Positions 14,681-21,194 of a stretch of DNA of 21,339 nucleotides are shown piece after piece (positions within the stretch are counted from its first letter, which is position 1; each line of letters opens with the position of its first letter). Source of the DNA: an uncultured Clostridium sp. (GTDB lineage Bacteria > Bacillota > Clostridia > TANB77 > CAG-508); NCBI GenBank assembly GCA_900554365.1, contig USGY01000024.1, forward strand, positions 1-21,339, given 5' to 3'. The notes beneath the pieces were generated by a model that saw only the letters and a program-made list of their open reading frames with translations, made no database searches and had not been told where the DNA came from. The translations under genes and the position numbers were made by a program.

Positions 14681-16081
14681 TTGGAAAAGAATAAATCAAA
14701 CAAAAGAAACAAAACAAAAAATGATAATTCAAATAAAAAAAGCACATGGAAAAAAGTAGTACTAATATTATTACTAATAATACTAATCGCAGGGAGTGTA
14801 TTTGCTTATAAAGTACATAAAAATGGTGGTGGATTAACAGGAATTTTAGCAACAGCAGTTGGACATGACGAAAATACAAAGAAAAACTTAGGAGAATTCC
14901 AATGCTTAGTATTAGGAATTAGTACTGATGAAGCAGGATCATTATTAACAGATACAATAATGATTGCATCTTATAATCCTAATACACAAAAAGCTGCATT
15001 AATTTCAGTACCTAGAGACAGTTATACAGGTAAAAATCCAGCAAAAGCAACAGCATATGAAAAAATAAATGCAATATATAGTAGAAAACAAGATCCGCAA
15101 ACAGTCTTAAAAGCTGTAAATGAATTAACAGGATTAGACTTAAAATATTATGTAATAGTAAAAACTGAAGCTTTTATAAAATTAGTAAATGCAATTGGAG
15201 AAGTTACATATAATGTTCCAATCGATATGAATTATGATGATACATCACAAAATTTACATATTCATCTAAAAGCAGGAGAACAGAAATTAGATGGTGACAA
15301 GGCAGAACAATTAGTTAGATTTAGACATAATAATAATGGAACATCATATCCATCAGAATATGGTGATAATGATTTAGGTAGAATGAGAACACAAAGAGAA
15401 TTTATGATGGCTGTAATAAAACAAACTGCAAAACCAGGAAATATCTTTAAATTAGGAGAAATATTAAAAGTTGCAGAAGAAAATGTAATAACAAATGTAG
15501 ATTTTGATGCAGCAAAAGATTATATCCCTTATGCAGTTGAATTTAATACAGACAACTTAGAAACAGGAGCATTGCCAGGAACAGTTCCAAGCATAAAACA
15601 AACAAATAATGTAAGTATATTTGTTGTAGATAAAGCGGGAGCACAAGAATTAGTTGAAAAAATGTTTTATGGATTAGAAGATAGTGGAGAAGAAAGTACA
15701 GAAACAACAAATACATCAGTTTCTTCAACTTCAAATCAAGTATCAACAAATAAAAATACAGTTAATAATAGTTCATCAAACAGCTCAAGTAGTAAAACTG
15801 AAAAAACAAAATCAAGTTTAAAATTAGAAGTATTAAATGGAAGTGGTGTTAGCCAAAATTTACAAAAAGTTGTTGACCAATTAAAAAGCAATGGCTTTAA
15901 TGTAACAAGAACCGGAAGTACAAATAATACAGCTAAAACAGTTATAATGAATAAAAAAGAAATATCTACAAGTTTATTAGATAGTATAAAATCATCTATA
16001 GGAGTAGGAACTATTCAAAGTTCAACATCAAGTTCAAGTAAATCAGATGTAGTTATAATAATTGGAAAAGACTATAATTAA
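14681..16081 (+). CDS. LytR-CpsA-Psr family glycopolymer transferase with LytR_C domain
   Basis: A 466-residue membrane enzyme expected to ligate polyprenyl-phosphate-linked glycopolymers to peptidoglycan outside the cell. The order is a Lys/Asn-rich N-terminus, membrane helix (about 24-44), LCP domain (about 72-260), Ser/Thr/Asn linker (about 335-380) and a C-terminal LytR_C domain beginning LKLEVLNGSGV. LCP landmarks are TDTIMIASYNP (Asp91), SVPRDSY (Arg112), LVRFRH (Arg213, Arg215) and DLGRMRTQREF (Arg234). The Arg usually two residues before Asp91 (RxD) is Leu here. The TTG start at 14681 is preferred because AGGAG lies about eight bases upstream; GTG 14672 abuts it. Confidence 0.9.
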   Translation: MEKNKSNKRNKTKNDNSNKKSTWKKVVLILLLIILIAGSVFAYKVHKNGGGLTGILATAVGHDENTKKNLGEFQCLVLGISTDEAGSLLTDTIMIASYNPNTQKAALISVPRDSYTGKNPAKATAYEKINAIYSRKQDPQTVLKAVNELTGLDLKYYVIVKTEAFIKLVNAIGEVTYNVPIDMNYDDTSQNLHIHLKAGEQKLDGDKAEQLVRFRHNNNGTSYPSEYGDNDLGRMRTQREFMMAVIKQTAKPGNIFKLGEILKVAEENVITNVDFDAAKDYIPYAVEFNTDNLETGALPGTVPSIKQTNNVSIFVVDKAGAQELVEKMFYGLEDSGEESTETTNTSVSSTSNQVSTNKNTVNNSSSNSSSSKTEKTKSSLKLEVLNGSGVSQNLQKVVDQLKSNGFNVTRTGSTNNTAKTVIMNKKEISTSLLDSIKSSIGVGTIQSSTSSSSKSDVVIIIGKDYN

Positions 16082-16114
16082 AAAAGATAAGCTATTTTTA
16101 TAGCTTATCTTTTC
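16082..16114. terminator. Bidirectional intrinsic terminator between LCP and dacA genes
   Basis: A perfect 14-bp stem (AAAAGATAAGCTAT and complement) with a TTTT loop. It begins immediately after the LCP stop codon, with TTTT on the plus strand and seven T on the minus strand, so it serves both convergent genes. Confidence 0.88.
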
Positions 16115-16120
16115 AAAAAT

Positions 16121-17326
16121 TTATTCATCAATTTTTTTCTTGGAAATTATAAATATCAAAAAAATAATTAAAATCAAACAAATAATAGATCCATATAAAA
16201 TATATAAAGTAATTTTAGATTTTTGAACTGAATTTGCTGCAATTAAGTTTGTAGTATATCCAACACCTTCAACAGTATAAGTTACTTTACCCAAAACCGT
16301 GCCTTCTTCAATAGGAGCAGATATATTAGAATTTAAACTAATTTGAGGTTTTATATCAGATAAATTTGTATTTTTATTAGCAAGTACAGGTATGTTTTCT
16401 GAAACTAATAATTCTAAATTCTTTGTCTTTGAAGTCGCATTTTGGACAGTTACTGTCGTAATAGTGTCTTTTTCTTTTACAATATTTTGAATAGAAAAAT
16501 TATTAAATCCATAATCATATAAAGAACGTGTATCATTAAATCTATTATTACTATTAAGAATAACGCCAATTAATTCTAAATCATTATGATAAGCAACAGA
16601 AACTAAACATTCACCAGCTTCAGTCGTAAATCCAGTTTTACCGATTGTTAAGTAAGGATAATAATTAGAATTATTTGCTACCAACATTTCATTTGTTGAA
16701 GAATATTTTCTTGGCTCAGATTTATTTGTTTGAGGTATTGCACAAGATGCTTGTCCACAAATTTTCTTAAAAGTATCATTTTTAAAACAATATTGCATCA
16801 AAATTGCTAAATCATGAGCTGTTGTATAATGGTTATCATCATGTAACCCGTAAGGATTTGTAAAATGGGTACCGGATAGCCCAAGTTCATTAGCTTTTGT
16901 ATTCATCATAGATACAAAACTATCAACAGATCCTCCAACATATTCTGCTAAAACATTTGCTGCATCATTTGCTGAATGTACAAGCAAAAGTTCTAAAAGT
17001 TGTTCTATTGTTAATTCTTCATCAATTTGAATATTTGCTGTAGAATATCCACTAGGAATAGTCATTACAGCATTATAACTTGCAGTTGCTTTATCATTTA
17101 AATTACAATTTTCTAAAGCTAAAATTGCTGTCATAATTTTTGTTGTACTTGCTGGAAACATTCTATCATTAGAATTTTTATTATATAAAATTTTATTTGT
17201 TTTATTATCAATTAAAATTGCTGATTTAGCATTAATATTAGGTTCATCATTAGCTAATACATTTTCATTAAAAAAAATAAAAGTAGATATTAGCAATAAT
17301 AAAATCAGTATTTTTTTTATCTTCAT
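16121..17326 (-). CDS. D-alanyl-D-alanine carboxypeptidase (PBP5 type, S11)
   Basis: The 401-residue enzyme trims the terminal D-Ala of peptidoglycan pentapeptides outside the cell. It has a signal peptide (about 1-26), a serine peptidase domain with SxxK as STTK (Ser60-Lys63), SxN as SAN (Ser118-Asn120) and KTG (Lys230 onward, in GKTGFTTEAG), a C-terminal beta domain, and a hydrophobic helix followed by KKKIDE that anchors it. The start at 17326 is chosen because AGGAG lies nine bases upstream; an in-frame ATG at 17356 overlaps the promoter -10. A Spo0A-type box lies within its promoter. The symbol dacA would suit, but orthology is not proven. Confidence 0.93.
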   Translation of the reverse strand: MKIKKILILLLLISTFIFFNENVLANDEPNINAKSAILIDNKTNKILYNKNSNDRMFPASTTKIMTAILALENCNLNDKATASYNAVMTIPSGYSTANIQIDEELTIEQLLELLLVHSANDAANVLAEYVGGSVDSFVSMMNTKANELGLSGTHFTNPYGLHDDNHYTTAHDLAILMQYCFKNDTFKKICGQASCAIPQTNKSEPRKYSSTNEMLVANNSNYYPYLTIGKTGFTTEAGECLVSVAYHNDLELIGVILNSNNRFNDTRSLYDYGFNNFSIQNIVKEKDTITTVTVQNATSKTKNLELLVSENIPVLANKNTNLSDIKPQISLNSNISAPIEEGTVLGKVTYTVEGVGYTTNLIAANSVQKSKITLYILYGSIICLILIIFLIFIISKKKIDE

Positions 17327-17354
17327 TTTAAACTCTCCTAAAAAAACTATACAC

Positions 17355-17383
17355 AATATACATTATTTCGACAAAAAATTCAA
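17355..17383 (-). promoter_or_regulatory. Promoter of the carboxypeptidase gene with embedded Spo0A-type box
   Basis: Minus-strand TTGAAT (17378-17383), 17 bases and TATATT (17355-17360). The spacer contains TTGTCGAA (core TGTCGAA at 17367-17373), an exact match to the Spo0A box known from Bacillus and Clostridium. Placement between -35 and -10 would suit repression. Confidence 0.55.
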
Positions 17384-17409
17384 TAGAAAATATATGAAAG
17401 GAGGATAAT

Positions 17410-18048
17410 ATGAAAAAATTAAATAAAAATCAAAAAATAGTAATATTAGTAATAGTAATTATTATTATTATTATAAGCATATCATATTATTCATACACAA
17501 AAGAAAATATAGAATATGAAGAATTATCGGTAATTAATCAAACAAATACGGTGAATTCCGAAAAAACTGAAAAAGAAATTAATAAAATAAAAGTACATAT
17601 ATCAGGTGCTGTGGAAAAAGAAGGAGTAATAGAATTAGAAAGTAATAGTAGGATTGCGGATTTAATTGAAAAGGCAGGAGGAATTAAACAAAATGCTTAT
17701 ATGAAAGAAGTAAATTTAGCAAGCAAGTTAGAAGATGGAGAAAAGGTTTATATTCCAACTAAAGAAGAATATGAAAAAGACAAAAAACAAGAAACAGCAA
17801 CAAATATGGTAATATCAAATAAACAAGAATTAGTGACAGGTAACAAGCAAAGTTCTAATAAAATTAATATAAATACTGCAACTCAAGAACAATTAGACAA
17901 TTTACCAGGCGTTGGAGCGTCTACTGCACAGAAAATAATTAATTATAGAAAAGAAAATGGTAAATTTAAAAAGAAAGAAGATTTAAAAAATGTAAGTGGA
18001 ATTGGTGATAGTAAATATAATCAATTAAAAGATTTAATAGAAATATAA
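17410..18048 (+). CDS. ComEA-like DNA-binding protein
   Basis: The 212-residue protein has the ComEA order: N-terminal membrane helix (about 9-27), SLBB domain (about 61-117; KVHISGAVEKEGVIEL, LIEKAGG, DGEKVYIP) and a C-terminal double helix-hairpin-helix domain (about 151-212; KININTATQEQLDNLPGVG, FKKKEDLKNVSGIG). ComEA binds double-stranded DNA at the cell surface and hands it to the ComEC channel during transformation. No comEC or comEB gene follows, so this copy is separated from its usual operon within the window. AAAGGAGG precedes the ATG. It is divergent from the carboxypeptidase gene. Confidence 0.92.
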   Translation: MKKLNKNQKIVILVIVIIIIIISISYYSYTKENIEYEELSVINQTNTVNSEKTEKEINKIKVHISGAVEKEGVIELESNSRIADLIEKAGGIKQNAYMKEVNLASKLEDGEKVYIPTKEEYEKDKKQETATNMVISNKQELVTGNKQSSNKININTATQEQLDNLPGVGASTAQKIINYRKENGKFKKKEDLKNVSGIGDSKYNQLKDLIEI

Positions 18049-18086
18049 ATTTATACACAGAATATTAATAAAATGTGGAAAAAGAG

Positions 18087-18103
18087 TTTGACAAAACGTC
18101 AAA
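18087..18103. promoter_or_regulatory. Inverted repeat over the MATE promoter -35
   Basis: TTTGAC-AAAAC-GTCAAA is a 6-bp inverted repeat that covers the -35 hexamer. A dimeric repressor binding here would block RNA polymerase. The regulator is not encoded in this window in any obvious way. Confidence 0.4.
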
Positions 18104-18116
18104 AAATTATTATAAT
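18088..18116 (+). promoter_or_regulatory. Consensus sigma-A promoter for the MATE-kinase gene
   Basis: TTGACA (18088-18093), 17 bases and TATAAT (18111-18116) are a full consensus match. Transcription should begin near 18122-18124, giving a leader of about 90 bases. Confidence 0.88.
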
Positions 18117-18132
18117 TAAATGTGGCGTTTTT

Positions 18133-18168
18133 ATGCAAAAAAATAAGCGTATGTTCTACGCTTATTAA
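18133..18168 (+). CDS. Candidate leader peptide MQKNKRMFYAY
   Basis: An 11-codon ORF starts about 10 bases after the predicted transcription start and spans the leader hairpin: both arms lie in its codons, and the TAA begins on the last base of the right arm. The aromatic FYAY ending is notable for a possible stalling peptide. There is no clear ribosome binding site, but the short 5' end could allow initiation close to the mRNA end. Confidence 0.4.
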   Translation: MQKNKRMFYAY

Positions 18169-18172
18169 TTTT
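18142..18172 (+). terminator. Leader hairpin upstream of the MATE-kinase gene (putative attenuator)
   Basis: A perfect 10-bp stem, AATAAGCGTA and TACGCTTATT around loop TGTTC, is followed by AATTTTGTG on the plus strand, a short U tract. On the minus strand seven T follow, so antisense termination is also possible. It lies after the promoter and before the GTG start; comEA ends about 90 bases upstream of it. Confidence 0.5.
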
Positions 18173-18210
18173 GTGCTTGCCAAAGTATAAAAAGAAAGGA
18201 AGGAAGATAA

Positions 18211-20235
18211 GTGGAAGCAGCAAAAGAAACAAAAAAAGAGCAAGCTAAAGAAAATATCTTAGGAACAGAAAAAATAGGAAAATTAATAAGAATATTTTCA
18301 ATACCTTGTATCATTTCACTAGTTGTAAATGCTTTATACAACATTGTAGATCAAATATTTATTGGTTGGGGTGTTGGATATTTAGGAAATGGGGCTACAA
18401 ACGTAGTATATCCAATAACAGTATTTGCATTAGCTTTTTCATTAATGTTTGGTGATGGAGGAGCAGCTTATTTAAGTTTAAAACTAGGTCAAAAGAAAAA
18501 AGATGAAGCAGCTAAAGGTGTTGCACATTCAGTAATAATGTCAACTGTTGTAGGTATAGTACTAACAGTATTAGTATTAATATTTTTACCATTATTATTA
18601 AAAATATTTGGTGCAACAGATGCTATTATGCCATATGCTAAAAAATATGGATATATAATTGCGGCAGGACTTCCTTTTGCTATGATAGGAACATCATTAA
18701 ATTCTATAATTAGAGCAGATGGTTCACCTAGATATGCAATGGTATCTATGATTTTAGGTGCATTATTAAATACAGTATTAAATCCAACATTAATTTTTGG
18801 ATTACATTTAGGAATCGAAGGTTCAGCAATAGCAACAATATTTAGTCAATTCATAATGTGCGTATTAAGTTTAGCTTATTTAAAGAAATTTAAATCTATA
18901 AAATTATTAAGTAAGGAAAACTTTAAATTTAATTGGAAAATAGGAAGAAAAGTATGTACATTAGGAATAAGTAGCTTTATAACACAATTTAGTTTAGTAC
19001 TATTAATGACAGTACAAAATTATGTACTTGGAACATGTGGTGCATTAAGTAAATATGGAGCAGATATCCCAATTACTGTATTTGGAATAGTAATGAAAAC
19101 AGCTCAAGTATTAAACAGTGTAATAATAGGAATTGCAGCAGGTTCACAACCTATATTTGGATATAATTATGGTGCTGAAAGATATGACAGAGTAAAAGAA
19201 ACATTGAAAAAAGTTTTAAAAATAAGTTTTGTTATAAGCATGATAGCATTTTTATTATTCCAATTAATTCCTGATAAAATTATTAGAATATTCGGAAATG
19301 AAAGTGAATTATACGTAGAATTTGCATGTATGGCATTTAGAATTTATTTAATGTTATACTTTATAGATACTCTACAATTAGTTGGAGGAATATTCTTCCA
19401 AGCAATTGGTCAAGGATTTAAGAGTGCAATTATATCATTATCAAGACAAATTCTTATTTTAATACCAGCATTACTATTATTTGCAAAATTATTTGGAATT
19501 AATGGAGTTCTATATGCAGGACCATTTGCAGATGGTGTAGCATTTTTAGTAACATTAGCTTTCTTAATAGTAGAATTAAAGAAAATATCAAGCCAAAAAA
19601 CAGAAACAAAGGTACAATTGGTTGGAGAAACAACACAAGGAAAACTTCAAACAGACAAAGTTATTATTACAATTTCTAGAGAATATGGTTCAGGTGGAAG
19701 ATATATAGGAAAATTATTATCAGAAAAATTAGGAATAAAACTATATGACAAAGAATTTGTAATGGATGTAGCTAAAGAAACAGGATTATCACCAGAATTT
19801 ATTGAAAACAATGAACAAAGAAGAGCCGTTTTATCAAGCTTAAATAATGGCTATTATTTTGGATTAAATAATTCTGACGAACTATTTTTAAAGGAATCAG
19901 AAATGATCAAAGAGATAGCAGAAAGAGAATCTTGTATAATTGTTGGTAGATGTGCAGATTACATATTAAGAGACAGAAAAAATGTACTAAAAGTATTTGT
20001 ATATAGCGACATGGATGATAAAGTAGCAAGAGCAGTTAAATATTATGGAATGGATGAGAAAAAAGCAAGAAAAGAAATCCAAAGAATTGATAAATTAAGA
20101 GGAAATCATTATAACTATTATACAGGAAACGAATGGAGAGATTATTCAAACTATGACATTTGTATAAATAGTGATGTTTTAGGAGTTGAAAATGCAGCAG
20201 ATATGATAGCAAAAGCGGTTGCTAAAGTTAATTAG
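18211..20235 (+). CDS. MATE efflux transporter fused to a cytidylate-kinase-like domain
   Basis: A 674-residue fusion. Residues about 18-460 form a 12-helix MATE transporter (LIRIFSIPCIISLVVNALYNIVDQIFIG, IRADGSPRYAM, GIAAGSQPIFGYNYGA), which would export organic cations or drugs using an ion gradient. After a polar linker (about 461-480), residues 481-674 form a cytosolic domain of the cytidylate-kinase-like (Cytidylate_kin2) type: ISREYGSGGRYIGKLLSEKLG with a glycine-rich phosphate loop, LYDKEF, IIVGRCADYIL, a charged lid-like region, HYNYYTGNEWRDYSNYDICINSD. The GTG start follows GGAAGGAAG. The DNA shows no break between domains. Ligand and enzymatic activity of the second domain are unknown. 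A consensus promoter and a leader hairpin precede it. Confidence 0.92.
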   Translation: MEAAKETKKEQAKENILGTEKIGKLIRIFSIPCIISLVVNALYNIVDQIFIGWGVGYLGNGATNVVYPITVFALAFSLMFGDGGAAYLSLKLGQKKKDEAAKGVAHSVIMSTVVGIVLTVLVLIFLPLLLKIFGATDAIMPYAKKYGYIIAAGLPFAMIGTSLNSIIRADGSPRYAMVSMILGALLNTVLNPTLIFGLHLGIEGSAIATIFSQFIMCVLSLAYLKKFKSIKLLSKENFKFNWKIGRKVCTLGISSFITQFSLVLLMTVQNYVLGTCGALSKYGADIPITVFGIVMKTAQVLNSVIIGIAAGSQPIFGYNYGAERYDRVKETLKKVLKISFVISMIAFLLFQLIPDKIIRIFGNESELYVEFACMAFRIYLMLYFIDTLQLVGGIFFQAIGQGFKSAIISLSRQILILIPALLLFAKLFGINGVLYAGPFADGVAFLVTLAFLIVELKKISSQKTETKVQLVGETTQGKLQTDKVIITISREYGSGGRYIGKLLSEKLGIKLYDKEFVMDVAKETGLSPEFIENNEQRRAVLSSLNNGYYFGLNNSDELFLKESEMIKEIAERESCIIVGRCADYILRDRKNVLKVFVYSDMDDKVARAVKYYGMDEKKARKEIQRIDKLRGNHYNYYTGNEWRDYSNYDICINSDVLGVENAADMIAKAVAKVN

Positions 20236-20236
20236 T

Positions 20237-20265
20237 TTGACAGATTATGTAAAAAGATATATAAT
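20237..20265 (+). promoter_or_regulatory. Consensus sigma-A promoter for the gene at 20335
   Basis: TTGACA (20237-20242), 17 bases and TATAAT (20260-20265), a full match beginning on the base after the MATE-kinase stop codon. It is followed by TAAAAATGTC, echoing TAAATGTGG after the MATE promoter. Confidence 0.85.
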
Positions 20266-20334
20266 TAAAAATGTCAATATCAATTAAGTTCATCATATAA
20301 ATATATGGTGAGCACTATCAGAAAGAAGACAAAA

Positions 20335-20769
20335 ATGGATACTCTATTAGAAGATTTATACAAAAGCGTCCGGTCAGAATTAGGTCTGAAGCCATGGACA
20401 TCAGAAAAATGGAAAGAAGAAAATCTAAATCCATATTTGGTAGCGAATAAGTGGCTAGATAAATTTGATGTAAAAAATAGTATAGCACGAGATCTTTTAG
20501 ATATTGAGGAATATGATTTAGACGATGATCCAATTTTTATATTACAAGCACAGGTTACAAACAATGTTGAAATAGTATATTTGACACTTGAAAATAATAC
20601 AATATTAATTATAAATAGTATTTCAAATGATGGATATAATAAACTTGTAAAAGAAGTTGCAAGGAAAGAAGAAATGCCATGGTGTCCAAGAGAAATTGAA
20701 TCTATAATTAAAAATCTAATATCTTTGGCTGAAGATTATAAACGGCAAATGGACGTATTGGATAATTAG
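20335..20769 (+). CDS. Protein of unknown function
   Basis: I do not recognise this 144-residue soluble, acidic protein. It begins MDTLLEDLYKSVRSELGLKPW. It has no signal peptide or membrane segment. An alpha-helical N-terminal half is followed by a DDDPIFILQAQVTNNVEIVYLTLE strand-like stretch and a helical C-terminus (IESIIKNLISLAEDYKRQM). The start at 20335 is favoured by AAAGAAG upstream; the in-frame ATG at 20305, without a ribosome binding site, would add ten residues. Base use matches its neighbours. It has its own perfect promoter and a strong terminator, so it is expressed independently of the MATE fusion. Confidence 0.75.
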   Translation: MDTLLEDLYKSVRSELGLKPWTSEKWKEENLNPYLVANKWLDKFDVKNSIARDLLDIEEYDLDDDPIFILQAQVTNNVEIVYLTLENNTILIINSISNDGYNKLVKEVARKEEMPWCPREIESIIKNLISLAEDYKRQMDVLDN

Positions 20770-20776
20770 AGGAACA

Positions 20777-20811
20777 CACAAAAAGGGCAATTATTTATTG
20801 CCTTTTTTGTG
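20777..20811 (+). terminator. Intrinsic terminator of the unknown gene
   Basis: CACAAAAAGGGCAAT pairs over 15 positions (one G-U) with ATTGCCTTTTTTGTG around a five-base loop; six T lie in the right arm. It starts seven bases after the stop codon. Confidence 0.85.
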
Positions 20812-20833
20812 CTATTTATTGATATAAAAAAAT

Positions 20834-20888
20834 AAAAGACGAACTTTTTAAAGTGAATAAAAAATTTACCTTAAAAAGTTCGTCTTTT
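20834..20888. terminator. Long bidirectional terminator
   Basis: An 18-bp perfect stem (AAAAGACGAACTTTTTAA and complement) encloses a 19-base loop. On the minus strand it leads into TTTTATTTTTTTAT, and its right arm touches the stop codon of the 50-residue ORF, for which it is the natural terminator. On the plus strand it ends in TTTTT. Confidence 0.85.
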
Positions 20889-21040
20889 TAGTAAAGTGAT
20901 AAAGTATCTTCGATTACATAAGATACAGGTAAAATATCATCAGAATCCGATTTTATTTCAAATTTAACCTGATTAGATGATATATTCTTATAAACGGAAA
21001 CAGTAATTGTCCCGCATTTTGTTAATTTTGAATTTTCCAA
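20888..21040 (-). CDS. Small 50-residue protein with TTG start
   Basis: A minus-strand ORF of 50 codons starts at TTG 21040, seven bases after AAAAGGGGG, and stops at the edge of a strong terminator. It begins MENSKLTKCGTITVSVYKNI and ends VIEDTLSLY. It is soluble, with alternating polar and hydrophobic residues that suggest beta strands (GTITVSVY, QVKFEIKS) and an acidic C-terminal half. I do not recognise it. Upstream are a TATAAT and tandem Spo0A-type boxes. Ribosome binding site, terminator and promoter spacing together make a real gene likely despite its size. Confidence 0.6.
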   Translation of the reverse strand: MENSKLTKCGTITVSVYKNISSNQVKFEIKSDSDDILPVSYVIEDTLSLY

Positions 21041-21061
21041 AAGAACGCCCCCTTTTCTTAA

Positions 21062-21085
21062 GTATGTAATTATTATAATACATAC
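21062..21085. promoter_or_regulatory. Inverted repeat around the -10 of the small gene
   Basis: GTATGTA and TACATAC form a perfect 7-bp inverted repeat with ten bases between, centred on the minus-strand TATAAT (21072-21077). It could be an operator. Confidence 0.35.
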
Positions 21086-21088
21086 AAA

Positions 21089-21105
21089 TGTCGAATTGTG
21101 TCGAA
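21089..21105. promoter_or_regulatory. Tandem Spo0A-type boxes
   Basis: Two exact TGTCGAA sequences (21089-21095 and 21099-21105) are spaced ten base pairs start to start, one helical turn. They cover the -35 position of the minus-strand promoter whose -10 is TATAAT at 21072-21077 (17-base spacing, poor -35 CACAAT). This matches the layout of Spo0A-activated sigma-A promoters such as spoIIG. Confidence 0.55.
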
Positions 21106-21151
21106 AGAAGATAAGGAATATAAATTTTTATAAAAAAATTATAATAAAAAT

Positions 21152-21194
21152 AAAAGAGAAGAAACTTATTATAAAATTTCTTCTCTTTTATTTT
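21152..21194. terminator. Bidirectional intrinsic terminator
   Basis: A perfect 13-bp stem (AAAAGAGAAGAAA and complement, 12-base loop) is followed by TTTTATTTT on the plus strand and TTTTATTTTTATT on the minus strand. It could end a short rightward RNA from a weak TTGTGT-17-TATAAA element (21096-21124), or a leftward gene beyond the window. Confidence 0.7.

Noticed and set aside
20834..20888. Long inverted repeat considered as a mobile-element end
   Set aside because: Stem, loop size, T tracts and position at the stop of the 50-residue ORF fit a terminator. There is no transposase or partner repeat.
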